Source: an uncultured Saprospiraceae bacterium (lineage in GTDB: Bacteria; Bacteroidota; Bacteroidia; Chitinophagales; Saprospiraceae). Taken from it: a stretch of 47,655 nucleotides of DNA. The stretch is from the NCBI GenBank assembly GCA_938003955.1, contig CALKXE010000152.1:1-47655 (forward strand). Reading direction: 5' to 3'. Shown here one piece after another: positions 39,101-46,694 of this stretch. A program made the translations under genes and the position numbers. A model generated the notes under the pieces. It was not told where the DNA came from and did no database searches. It worked only from the letters and a program-made list of their open reading frames with translations. Numbering within the stretch: position 1 is the stretch's first letter; every line of letters starts with the position of its first letter.

Positions 39101-40050
39101 AAGGTACTGGAATTGGTCTCAGTTTAGTGAAGGAAATACTAAAGTTACACCAAACGAAATTACTTATAACAAGCAAATTAGAATATGGAAGCACATTCGG
39201 TTTCAAACTAAAAAGACCCACAATAACCCAATCCGAAATTATTGCGAATAATATCAATGTTATAGATTTAGACAAGCAATTAAAAAAAATAATCGATCCA
39301 AATAAACAAGTTATTCTCGCAGTGGATGACAGTAAAGATGTTCTCCATTTTGTAAGAGAATCTTTAACTCCCAAATACTATGTAGTAACATCAGAGAATG
39401 GAGAAGAAGCAATAGAAGCTCTCACTAAATTTACTCCATCAGCAATTATTTCAGATTTCAACATGCCACTAATGAATGGAGTATCACTTCTTAAAAAAAT
39501 TAGAGTTATTCCTCAATTTCAAGCACTTCCTTTTTTGTTTTTGACAGGAAGCTCTTCAGAAGAAACAGAATTATTATCCATCAAAGCTGGAGCAGATATT
39601 TTCTTACAAAAACCAACAAAGAAGAATATACTAATATCTAAATTAGCTCAATTACTTAAGAGACAAGAAGACATATCCGCGCAAATAAAATCATCCTTTG
39701 CACATGATCTATTACCAAAAAATATTCTTAATGATGATCTAGAACTCATGAAACAACTAGAAATCATATTTCTTGAAAACATCGACAATGGAAAATTGAA
39801 ATCTCATGAAATTGCGACAATTATTGGCGTAGGGGAAAAAACTCTTCGAAACAGGATCAAAAGTATCTCAGGAAGGACAATTAAAGAATATTTCAAAAAC
39901 TTCAGATTAGAGAAAGCTAAATTATTGATTGATGAAGGATATGGCACTATGGGTGAGGTGGCATCCGCGACAGGATTCTCTAGTTTGAGTTATTTTTCTA
40001 AGAGTTATAAATTATATTTTAAAGACAAGGATAAGCCTTCTAAAAAATAA
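36199..40050 (+). CDS. Hybrid two-component system protein (sensor propeller, kinase, receiver, AraC-type output)
   Basis: One-chain sensor and transcription factor of the type common in Bacteroidota. The 1283 residues hold a signal peptide (about 1-20), periplasmic two-component-regulator propeller blades to about 640 (D(S/N)xGxxW motifs such as DSNGDIWAG and DLDGTIWLA), a Y_Y_Y-type domain to about 715, one membrane segment near 722-742 and a coiled coil. The kinase has its phospho-acceptor His802 in SHEFKSPL, NNLLSNAIKFSP near 909, DQGKGIPD and GTGIGLSLVKEI. The receiver (about 1048-1160) has Asp1086 in ISDFNMPLMNG and a conserved lysine in LQKPTKK. The last ~90 residues are an AraC-type helix-turn-helix (GEVASATGFSSLSYFSKSYK). 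Usual relatives control glycan-use loci, but no SusC/SusD pair lies here. Confidence 0.95.
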   Translation: MRSSILLILYLCTISYYSIGQSNLLNLGVEKFGLSIEEPFHTAFNLHQDSIGRLVAYTNENRNETLTYDGKKFIKKNILETSESMLLEIDNGGYWKLTNAFVATYVKGDYLTSIDVRDYLERNICKIYINKGFHYLLANDGYIKFKMIENVINIIEHHKYPVTRIENAYFIEDTIFINRRTSVAYILQSEPDKINYTSDSIITQGGHLSLNNGRILINTKSGLKVIKTGTPIYKYLKEHGSYLMSPYIDSKGRLWCNLRSEKQKGLFVFVPGNPKHIEIDIGIEKTNILNFYEDNLGDMWIRTSTQGIVHLFDQSIRLIDKSSGTRTDNISAIYQDNDTKNIYVSMNYLGLDILDSLGNKKIKNIRGIENQKSILVDQQKRMWIIAGGVLRLEKDKIIKHYTKKDGFHSSSVTSIFEDSNGDIWAGTRQVLHKYVDDKFIKFQIPILDVYDRIYGIAELENQNLLIAVDNGMYFIFDGEKFDQLQAQKMIPNSLFTDLDGTIWLATEESGLFFFEENEFKPVPINNHLQIPIRNLQDSNEGMLFGLCANNKVFYAQKTLLKNNDDSKLIKWLTIDNGLPLMDSERRRQPSTALLSTGEVVFPNTYGGIVINPKKILEDKASFQTIINYNGEIINQQNITLPYGYNDISLEICNVYLNPQASYLNQYKIDNYPWIDFSDNNLELRDLSKGNKKVSIRAKHINGEWLTPVHFYLDVPALFYEQLWFILGLPILIGLLIYLIIINRTQSIKRQNQKLEHRVNVQTHELIEEKKQLSQSLSKQKELTHELNLSQASKNRMYAQISHEFKSPLQAIQSHLSKKNVHITEDDKLRIRGNIDNLLDISTEIMELSKAESGNLKMNSNWYNINGVISEQIELKSQLAKEKNISIIHRAKNDNQYIEFDISLIQKVINNLLSNAIKFSPVNGQIIINSIVNGNNQLIEIKDQGKGIPDSEIKDIILAYYQASNNTEEGTGIGLSLVKEILKLHQTKLLITSKLEYGSTFGFKLKRPTITQSEIIANNINVIDLDKQLKKIIDPNKQVILAVDDSKDVLHFVRESLTPKYYVVTSENGEEAIEALTKFTPSAIISDFNMPLMNGVSLLKKIRVIPQFQALPFLFLTGSSSEETELLSIKAGADIFLQKPTKKNILISKLAQLLKRQEDISAQIKSSFAHDLLPKNILNDDLELMKQLEIIFLENIDNGKLKSHEIATIIGVGEKTLRNRIKSISGRTIKEYFKNFRLEKAKLLIDEGYGTMGEVASATGFSSLSYFSKSYKLYFKDKDKPSKK

Positions 40051-40214
40051 AAAGCACACTAGAATCTTTTAGAGTAAGCAAAAAGACTTAAGTGAATACA
40101 CTGGCAATAATAACAATAAATAAAACACACGATTTTTTTACACATTGACATAGAAATAACTCTTATCAATTTGCAATTGCGCACTATCAAAGTAGTAACA
40201 TAATGACTTATAAC

Positions 40215-40232
40215 ACTTTATTATGATAAAGT
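40215..40232 (+). promoter_or_regulatory. Palindromic ATGATAAAG site upstream of the sigma operon
   Basis: ACTTTAT (40215-40221) and ATAAAGT (40226-40232) are exact inverted repeats around TATG, flanked by GACTT (40205-40209) and AAGTC (40233-40237). The embedded ATGATAAAG ends 78 nt before the sigma-factor ATG, almost the same distance as the copy upstream of the LytTR gene. It is a candidate binding site for the neighbouring AraC-type or LytTR regulator. No other control element was clear in the 259-nt spacer. Confidence 0.4.
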
Positions 40233-40309
40233 AAGTCAAGAGTTGGTATTATGCGATTTTTTGTTCTTTTTTGTTGTAGTTAATTTTTCCCCAATATCAA
40301 AAAACAAAA

Positions 40310-40876
40310 ATGACTGACCAGGAAGTCTTTTCTTCGATTATAGAAGGTGGACAATCATTAGAAAATGCTACTCAATATATACTACAATCTAATGTAGGTC
40401 TAATGCATACTATCAAGTCTAAACTCAATTTATCTACGGTAGATATAAAAGATAAATATGCAGACTCAATTTCAAATCTTATATGGAACATCCAAACTGG
40501 TAAATTTAAGGCTGATTCAAAGATTAGCACCTACCTATATAAAATATTATACAACAAATCAATTGACCATCTCAGACATATCTCGACTAATAAGAACAGA
40601 GCGACTGTAGATATTGAATCGCATCAACATATAAACACTTTAGATGATGAGCATACTACGTTTCAAAGAATGGCATTTGATGAAGTTAAAACCGAAATTT
40701 TGAATTTAGGAGCAAGGTGTCAAGGCGTGATAATGGATTGGGCTTATTATGGTTACTCTATGAAAGAAATTGCAGAAAGGAATAACATTGAAAATGCTGA
40801 TAAAGCAAAAAAAATGAAATACACCTGTTTGCAAAAACTTCGACTATTGCTTAAATCTAAAAAAATACATTACTAG
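40310..40876 (+). CDS. ECF-like RNA polymerase sigma factor
   Basis: Small sigma-70-family protein expected to redirect RNA polymerase. In its 188 residues, region 2 is visible at about 25-100: SISNLIWNIQTGKFKADSKI followed by TYLYKILYNKSIDHLRH, the usual -10 recognition helix pattern. Region 4 is at about 130-185, with GVIMDWAYYGYSMKEIAER and a helix KKMKYTCLQKLR. The spacing and the SM(K)EIAE motif are typical of ECF sigma factors in Bacteroidota. Its TAG overlaps the GTG start of the next gene by one base, indicating translational coupling to the predicted anti-sigma protein. Sigma function is inferred; the family assignment is fairly strong. Confidence 0.85.
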   Translation: MTDQEVFSSIIEGGQSLENATQYILQSNVGLMHTIKSKLNLSTVDIKDKYADSISNLIWNIQTGKFKADSKISTYLYKILYNKSIDHLRHISTNKNRATVDIESHQHINTLDDEHTTFQRMAFDEVKTEILNLGARCQGVIMDWAYYGYSMKEIAERNNIENADKAKKMKYTCLQKLRLLLKSKKIHY

Positions 40877-41598
40877 TGGACGAGAACGATAAAAATTTTG
40901 AAGCATATTTTCAAGGTAAGATGTCTGCAAAACAGTCATTAGACTTTCAGACCGCGATGGAAGCAAATCCACAATTAAAATCTGATTATGACCTTTATGT
41001 TTCTATAAAAAGAGCAACCGCAGAAATAAAAAGAGATGAGATAAGATCTCAATTAAAAAGTCTCGGCCTAGATGAGGAAAAAGAAATAAACCGAACTTCT
41101 TCTTCTCCCAAAAATAAGACATCAAAGATTTTCACATTAATCAAAACAGGAATATCGATTGCTGCACTATTTATGATAGGATTTTGGGGTTATAATGCCG
41201 CTCAATCATCTGGCAATGAAGAATTATTCGCTCAAAACTTCGATGTATATACAGTAAAATCTTCTAGAGGGGAAAATGAAAACAATCAATACGCAGCATA
41301 TAAAAAAGGTAATTATAATGCTTTCACAGTGCTTGCAGATGGAGAGGACCATAGTCCAGAGTTAGAACTAATGCTTGCCAATTCCTATTTGGTTATGGGA
41401 AAAGTAGAGTTCGCAATTTCCTCTTTAAATAAAATATCAGATGATAGTTCTTTTAGAGATCAAAAATATTGGTATCTCGGACTTGCAAATTTAAAAATCA
41501 ACAATTTTAAGGAGACAAAAAAACACTTACTCCATTTACAATCACTCAGTAATTACAAAAAACAAGAAGCAACAAAAATTCTATCAAAACTTAATTAA
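40876..41598 (+). CDS. Putative single-pass anti-sigma factor with TPR-like C-terminal domain
   Basis: Starts with GTG at 40876, overlapping the sigma stop. The 240-residue product has a cytoplasmic N-terminal segment NFEAYFQGKMSAKQSLDF followed by AMEANPQLKSDYDLY, the pattern of zinc-less anti-sigma domains. A basic linker leads to one membrane segment at about residues 86-108 (TGISIAALFMIGFWGY). The remaining ~130 residues should be periplasmic and contain two TPR-like helical pairs (ELELMLANSYLVMGKVEFAI near 157 and YWYLGLANLKINNFKETKK near 195). It likely holds the sigma factor at the membrane; the outer tail could be the sensor or the cleavage target of the CHAT protein encoded 7 nt downstream. 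Confidence 0.75.
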   Translation: MDENDKNFEAYFQGKMSAKQSLDFQTAMEANPQLKSDYDLYVSIKRATAEIKRDEIRSQLKSLGLDEEKEINRTSSSPKNKTSKIFTLIKTGISIAALFMIGFWGYNAAQSSGNEELFAQNFDVYTVKSSRGENENNQYAAYKKGNYNAFTVLADGEDHSPELELMLANSYLVMGKVEFAISSLNKISDDSSFRDQKYWYLGLANLKINNFKETKKHLLHLQSLSNYKKQEATKILSKLN

Positions 41599-41605
41599 TA
41601 GCCTT

Positions 41606-44600
41606 TTGAAAACCAGAAAACCCTTTTTTTATTTAGTATTAATCCTTTCATTTTGTTCAACTAAGATTGTATTCTCACAAAATGAAGGCCTAGAATTATT
41701 TGATCAGGCTGAACAACTAGCGAATGACCGTCAATATGAACTCAGCATTCAAAAATATGAGAGGGCAATTCCATTTTTTAGAAAGACAAAAAACTGGCCG
41801 AAATACTATCAATCACTTTATGGAATTACATATAACTATATAGATAGTTATCAGTTCGAAAAAGCAGAAGATGAGATTACTGCAGCTATTTTACACTATG
41901 AGGAAAATTATCAAGATACGTTCATAATACAACAACCAAAGCTATATCATGCGGCAGGTCAAGCGTATTATAAATTACACCAATACGATAAAGCTAGAAC
42001 GAATAATCGTCTGGCTATGCAGCATTATCAAAAGATCAAGGATCAAAACGAAAGATTGAAATATACGAGTTTCATGTACAATAACATTGGCTCTGCATTT
42101 AAAGAAGAACGATTGATGGATAGTGCTCTTCACTACTTTCAAATAGCTCTTCCCCTAAAAAAACAAGTCCTTGGTCCATCTAATAAAAGTACACTAACAA
42201 CTATAAGATCTATATCAAGAATTTACCAAGACTGGGGACAACTGGACAAAGCAATCGAAACGCAAACCATTGCGCTTAATGGAGCCCTAAAAGAAGAAAA
42301 TAAAAATGCCGAAGCACAAGCATACAATGGACTTTCGCAAATGTATCAACGTAAAAAAGACTTCGAAACATCTAAAAAATATATCTCTAAAGCAATGGAG
42401 ATATATAAAAAGATGGTTCCTCAATATGAATTAGATTTAGCACATAGTTATCACCAAATGGGGAACGCTCTTGAAACAGAAAAAGCCCATCAAGAATCAA
42501 TTCAATGGTATACAACAGCAAAAAAGCTCTATCGAAAAGTACATAATGGAAAGTATAGTTACCAGGAAGGAAATTCTACAATGAACATAGGTAAAGCTTA
42601 CAATTACCTCGCAGAACAATTAGAGGCATCATCTCCAAAGTACGATGCTGGCCATCCTGAGGTACGTGCTCTTCGCGCAAAATCGATAGAATTCTACGAA
42701 GAAAATGAAAGAATATTTACTGCATCAGTATCAAAAGATCATGCCCGATGGATAGAATTATGGTTGAGTAAAGGTGTCTGTCTTATAGAAAACAGAGATA
42801 CCACTGAAGCAAGACTTCTATTTAAAAAAGCATATGATCGAGCTTACAAACTTGCACCCGAAAAAAGCTATGACCGATCTCTTTCTTGCTTAAATCTTGC
42901 AAGAGCTACTGTCCATCCAGATAGCGCAATGGCATTATATCAGCAAGGACTCTGGGAATTATCCAATGATTGGGAATATGATTCTTATGATGATAATCCT
43001 ACTGCAAAACAATCATTCTACGAGGATTGGTCCGTAGAGATTATGCTAATGAAAGCACATAGGTTATCAGATTTATTCCAAAAATACAATAAAGAAGAAT
43101 ATCTAAAAGATGGAATTACCACAATGGTGGCAGCTGATGGATTGTTACAAGAATCTAGAGCATCATTCTTAACAACTTCAGCAAAAATATTCTTAGGTAA
43201 GCGTGGCCATGACATCTATGCAAAAGGTGTAGACCTATGTCACACTTTAATTAATCAAGAAGCACAGGCATTTGAATTTATTGAGAAAAACAAAGGTCTT
43301 GTATTATTAGAAGCGCTTCATTATGGTGAAAATGTACGTAATCTTATGGTACCTGACAGCACATCTAGTGGCCTACATAGAATTAATGATCAAATAGATG
43401 AATTAAAAACACAACAAAATCAACTCAAAGAAAGTGAACGCTTATCAGAAATAAGTGCTAAAATTTTTGACCTAGAGAAAAAAAGGAATTTATTAAAAAA
43501 GAGAATTACTGATGAATACCCAATTGCACAACGAATATCAAATGATGGGCTAATTCTGGATCTTCAAAATGCGCAGCAGCAATTAAAAATTAATGAAGTT
43601 ATCTATGAATATTTAGAAACCGTAAATCACCTATACATCCTCAAGATTGAAAAATATAAAAGTAAATTATATAAAATCGAAAATTCAGAATATCAACAAG
43701 ATCTTGATTCCCTTCTCTACTTAATAAATGACGAGCAAATCGCTAAAAACAAAAGTAACGCTCCTAAAATATGGAATCAATACCAAAATCATGCGTATCA
43801 GTTATTCAACAAATTATTACCTGACTACCAACAAGAGAATCTTCTTATCATTCCAGATGGTCAATTAAATTATCTTCCTTTTGAATTACTGTTAACCGAT
43901 GATGAATCAATAGATCAAATAAACTATAGCTTACTCCCCTATTTACTGAAACTTGGAAATATCAAGTATGCCTTCTCCTCTTCATTACATTTTGCAGATA
44001 TAGATATACCAAGACAAAATCAAAATCAGTTGCTTGCTGTAGCACCTACTTATCCTAGTTCGCCTAATGGTCTGCTTGCAACAAGGGATGGATTTTCAGC
44101 TTTGAAATACATCGAAGGAGAAGCAAGTTCGATTAGTGAAATAATGGAGGGTGAAAAATTAATCGGTAATGATGCAACCGTCGACAAGTTTAAATCAAGA
44201 GCAGCCGATTTCGAAGTATTGCATCTAGCTATGCATGCTTACACGCACGATGAAGATCCAATGTTATCAGGAATGATATTTTCAGAAACGGAAGATGGAG
44301 AAGATCATGTACTCCATGCATATGAGTTATATAATATGAATATCCCAAGTAAGATGGTTGTGCTTAGTGCATGTAACACTGGACTAGGACAACACAAACA
44401 AGGGGAAGGTGTCATGTCACTTGGTAGAGCATTTCGTCATGCGGGGACTAAAAATATTATTATGAGTTTATGGCAGGCAGATGATGAAACAACTAGTGAG
44501 ATCATGACATCGTTCTATACGAATATAAAAGATGGTGTTCCAAAAGCTGAAGCACTCAGAAACGCCAAACTATCTTATCTAGAAAATGGAGCTAACGTCT

Positions 44601-44737
44601 TTCCTCATTTTTGGGGATCATTTGTTTTATTAGGAGATAATAAACCACTAGGACTTATAGATCATTCTCCAATATTATGGATTCTACTGATCGGTCTAGC
44701 GCTTCTAATTGCTGGTTTCTTCATTAAGAAAAAATAG
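41606..44737 (+). CDS. Membrane-anchored TPR-CHAT (caspase-like) protease
   Basis: The 1043-residue product (TTG start, 7 nt after the previous stop) opens with a signal peptide (about 1-25, ending KIVFSQ). About 12 TPR-like helical repeats follow (roughly 28-480; for example YNNIGSAFKEERLMDSALHYF), then an internal coiled coil near 600-640. The CHAT domain (about 690-1010) has the catalytic pair His877 in LHLAMHA and Cys923 in LSACNTG, followed by GEGVMSLGRAF and the usual SLWQADDETT. A membrane segment at about 1022-1040 ends in KKK. This predicts an outer-face protease with a C-terminal anchor. CHAT proteases are known to cleave proteins and, in type III-E CRISPR, to act on a sigma-linked target. 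Substrate here is unknown. Confidence 0.9.
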   Translation: MKTRKPFFYLVLILSFCSTKIVFSQNEGLELFDQAEQLANDRQYELSIQKYERAIPFFRKTKNWPKYYQSLYGITYNYIDSYQFEKAEDEITAAILHYEENYQDTFIIQQPKLYHAAGQAYYKLHQYDKARTNNRLAMQHYQKIKDQNERLKYTSFMYNNIGSAFKEERLMDSALHYFQIALPLKKQVLGPSNKSTLTTIRSISRIYQDWGQLDKAIETQTIALNGALKEENKNAEAQAYNGLSQMYQRKKDFETSKKYISKAMEIYKKMVPQYELDLAHSYHQMGNALETEKAHQESIQWYTTAKKLYRKVHNGKYSYQEGNSTMNIGKAYNYLAEQLEASSPKYDAGHPEVRALRAKSIEFYEENERIFTASVSKDHARWIELWLSKGVCLIENRDTTEARLLFKKAYDRAYKLAPEKSYDRSLSCLNLARATVHPDSAMALYQQGLWELSNDWEYDSYDDNPTAKQSFYEDWSVEIMLMKAHRLSDLFQKYNKEEYLKDGITTMVAADGLLQESRASFLTTSAKIFLGKRGHDIYAKGVDLCHTLINQEAQAFEFIEKNKGLVLLEALHYGENVRNLMVPDSTSSGLHRINDQIDELKTQQNQLKESERLSEISAKIFDLEKKRNLLKKRITDEYPIAQRISNDGLILDLQNAQQQLKINEVIYEYLETVNHLYILKIEKYKSKLYKIENSEYQQDLDSLLYLINDEQIAKNKSNAPKIWNQYQNHAYQLFNKLLPDYQQENLLIIPDGQLNYLPFELLLTDDESIDQINYSLLPYLLKLGNIKYAFSSSLHFADIDIPRQNQNQLLAVAPTYPSSPNGLLATRDGFSALKYIEGEASSISEIMEGEKLIGNDATVDKFKSRAADFEVLHLAMHAYTHDEDPMLSGMIFSETEDGEDHVLHAYELYNMNIPSKMVVLSACNTGLGQHKQGEGVMSLGRAFRHAGTKNIIMSLWQADDETTSEIMTSFYTNIKDGVPKAEALRNAKLSYLENGANVFPHFWGSFVLLGDNKPLGLIDHSPILWILLIGLALLIAGFFIKKK

Positions 44738-44834
44738 CCTTAGAGAAAATTCTACTATTGATTAATTCTGTAATTATTGACGTCGAATCTGATTCTTCAT
44801 CTCGAATGCTTGACAACTCTAATAAGAGGCGTAA

Positions 44835-45299
44835 CTAAACTTGTAAATACCCCCCGAGCAGGTCTTCTAAATTTTCATGGTCTTGCAGTTGATCATACCT
44901 TATATCACAAGAAAACAATTCTGTCTTCTGTTGTTCCGACAACTTAAGTTTGAACACAAGCTCTTTGTAATCGTCATCCAAAAGCCCTTTAGGATTCACA
45001 ATTGGCAAGGAATTAGATACAATTTCTGCAGTTGCACTGGCTTTAATTTCGTTCAGTACATAGATGATTTCGGGAGCAAATACACCAAGGGAGGCTTCAT
45101 AAAACTCTACAAAACCACCATTTGTTACTTTTTTGTTTAGCTGCACCATTACATAAACCATCTTTTCAGGTACTTCCAAACCTTGGACTGCCTGATACCA
45201 TTGCGACCAATTCCCTATATCAAAATTAGCAGACTCTAACTGTTGATTGGCTGAGTTATATAATCGACTGATTATAGCTCTGTTTGATAATTTTTCCAT
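44835..45299 (-). CDS. DUF4375/DMP19-like protein
   Basis: 154-residue soluble protein with an all-helical look. The segment VTNGGFVEFYEASLGVFAPE near residues 57-76 matches the NGGFxQxYxN signature of DMP19 / DUF4375 proteins, and the preceding YQAVQGLEVPEKMVY and the following helix support this. The function of the family in bacteria is not settled. It ends convergently with the CHAT gene, 97 nt away, with no obvious terminator between. A TATTTTTG match to the -7 element lies at 45334-45327 on the minus strand, 28 nt before the ATG, with TTTG 22 nt further upstream. Confidence 0.7.
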   Translation of the reverse strand: MEKLSNRAIISRLYNSANQQLESANFDIGNWSQWYQAVQGLEVPEKMVYVMVQLNKKVTNGGFVEFYEASLGVFAPEIIYVLNEIKASATAEIVSNSLPIVNPKGLLDDDYKELVFKLKLSEQQKTELFSCDIRYDQLQDHENLEDLLGGYLQV

Positions 45300-45326
45300 T
45301 TGTTATTATTGGCTTTTAGTAGTAAT

Positions 45327-45360
45327 CAAAAATAATCCTTTTAGGGCAATTCTTTTCAAA
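45327..45360 (-). promoter_or_regulatory. Putative Bacteroidota-type promoter of the DUF4375-like gene
   Basis: TATTTTTG (45334-45327, minus strand) fits TAnnTTTG and TTTG (45360-45357) lies 22 nt upstream, close to the usual 19-21 spacing for the -33 element. Start of transcription would be near 45320, about 20 nt before the ATG. Based on consensus match only. Confidence 0.4.
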
Positions 45361-45460
45361 CCAGAATAACAAAGGTATTCTTCGGATTCGTAGCTCAACT
45401 CTATTTTACTACTTATTTTTTTTTTATAAATCCCTCCGACGCTCCTCAATAATCTTAAAG

Positions 45461-46156
45461 TTACTTTTCAGTCTTGTATTTCGGCACGAAATAATTTAAA
45501 TAAAAGATCATCGCCGCGTAAGTAAATATTAAAGTAGGAACACTAGAGTTGAATCCTAGATTAAGATCAGGAATACCTAATAAATCTCTAAACGAGGTTG
45601 TAGCAATGCTCAACATAAAAACAATACCAAAAACAAAAAGTCCTATAATAGCACCTTTATTCTTCGTGGTACGGATAACTCCATTTTTAGCATCTTCTCT
45701 AAAAAAATACCACAAAGCTCCAACACAAAAAATAGCCTCAATACCAATAGCAAGGTAAACATTCGTAGCATACAGCCCAAGTGCAACATCCGCAGTATCC
45801 GCTCCAAAAATGTGATGCGCATGTCCAGAGAAAAAATCTAAAACAAAATGTCCCGCTACCAATGCTGAACCAACCAACCCAATCTTGGTGCTTTTAAAGA
45901 CTACTTTTCCAATAATAAATATAATAACCCACCAAAATATCTGCGGAAGTAGATCGTGACTGTAAAGCATGTCAACTGTCATATTACTCAAGGTTGTATC
46001 AAAGACATCACTTGGTCCTGTCTGTTCGAGACCTAAATAATGTAAAAAGAACCACATTAAATCCTGTAGTTGAGAAGCTAACAAAAAGAACAATAGTGTT
46101 CCTTTCGGAAATTTTTGATTTGCTATTAAAGCAGTAGAAAAGTGTCCAGCTAACAT
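45461..46156 (-). CDS. Polytopic membrane protein resembling YdjM/DUF457 metal-dependent hydrolases
   Basis: 231 residues with about six hydrophobic segments. Conserved-looking polar residues sit where the YdjM/DUF457 membrane hydrolase family has its metal ligands: AGHFSTA at residue 3, YSHDLLPQIFWW near 65, and AGHFVLDFFSGHAHH near 100. The mix of HxxxS, SHD and GHFxxD motifs makes a membrane-bound hydrolase plausible, but similarity is judged by eye. It diverges from an HxlR regulator; a long inverted repeat lies between the genes. TATCTTTG (46203-46196, minus strand) is a -7 match in the loop of that repeat. Confidence 0.6.
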   Translation of the reverse strand: MLAGHFSTALIANQKFPKGTLLFFLLASQLQDLMWFFLHYLGLEQTGPSDVFDTTLSNMTVDMLYSHDLLPQIFWWVIIFIIGKVVFKSTKIGLVGSALVAGHFVLDFFSGHAHHIFGADTADVALGLYATNVYLAIGIEAIFCVGALWYFFREDAKNGVIRTTKNKGAIIGLFVFGIVFMLSIATTSFRDLLGIPDLNLGFNSSVPTLIFTYAAMIFYLNYFVPKYKTEK

Positions 46157-46177
46157 AATTATATATTTTTCGTATTT

Positions 46178-46228
46178 TTACTTTACAATTTAAAGCAAAG
46201 ATACAAATAACTTTAAAAAGTAAAGTAA
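46178..46228. promoter_or_regulatory. 18-base inverted repeat between the membrane protein and HxlR genes
   Basis: TTACTTTACAATTTAAAG (46178-46195) and CTTTAAAAAGTAAAGTAA (46211-46228) are inverted repeats matching at 16 of 18 positions, separated by 15 nt. The minus-strand -7 match TATCTTTG lies in the spacer (46203-46196). Winged-helix HxlR proteins often bind such repeats next to their own gene, so this is a candidate operator controlling both genes. Confidence 0.6.
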
Positions 46229-46241
46229 TAATCTGAAACAT

Positions 46242-46670
46242 ATGATAAAACACTTCCGATCATCTTGTATTATAGCATCTGCCTTAGATCTAATTGGAGA
46301 CAAATGGTCACTTCTCATTATCAGAGATATGCTTTTACACAAAAAGACAACCTATAAAGAGTTTGCTTCTTCTGGTGAAGGAATAGCTACCAATCTTCTT
46401 TCTACAAGATTAAAATTACTGCACTCTCTTGATATCATTACAAAAAGAAAACTGCCAACGAATAAAAAGGAGAACATTTATCTACTTACAAATAAAGGAA
46501 TAGACCTAGCTCCATTAATTATGGAAGTAGTATTATGGAGCGATAAATATGTGAGGCCATATAATTCGGGAATGAATCAATACGAAGCAACCAGCTCAGA
46601 TAAATCTTTGGTTATTGAAAACGTTAAACAAGAATACAGGAAATTGGCCATTCAGATTTTAGAAATCTAA
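46242..46670 (+). CDS. HxlR-family winged helix-turn-helix regulator
   Basis: The 142-residue product has the HxlR pattern: SCIIASALDLIGDKWSLLII near the N-terminus, the recognition segment GIATNLLSTRLKLLHSLDII, the wing KRKLPTNKKENIYLLT, and the following helix LTNKGIDLAPLIMEVVLW. The proteins of this family respond to small molecules or redox stress and mostly repress a neighbour. The adjacent divergent membrane protein gene and the inverted repeat at 46178-46228 make that gene the likely target. Only one cysteine (about residue 9) is present, which fits one-cysteine redox regulators of the family, though a role is unproven. Confidence 0.9.
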   Translation: MIKHFRSSCIIASALDLIGDKWSLLIIRDMLLHKKTTYKEFASSGEGIATNLLSTRLKLLHSLDIITKRKLPTNKKENIYLLTNKGIDLAPLIMEVVLWSDKYVRPYNSGMNQYEATSSDKSLVIENVKQEYRKLAIQILEI

Positions 46671-46694
46671 TTCCCAAGACGCCACTTTGCCAAC

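Noticed and set aside
46242..46250. Extra copy of the ATGATAAA motif
   Set aside because: Here it is only the HxlR start codon and the next codons, so it shows how readily the word arises by chance.
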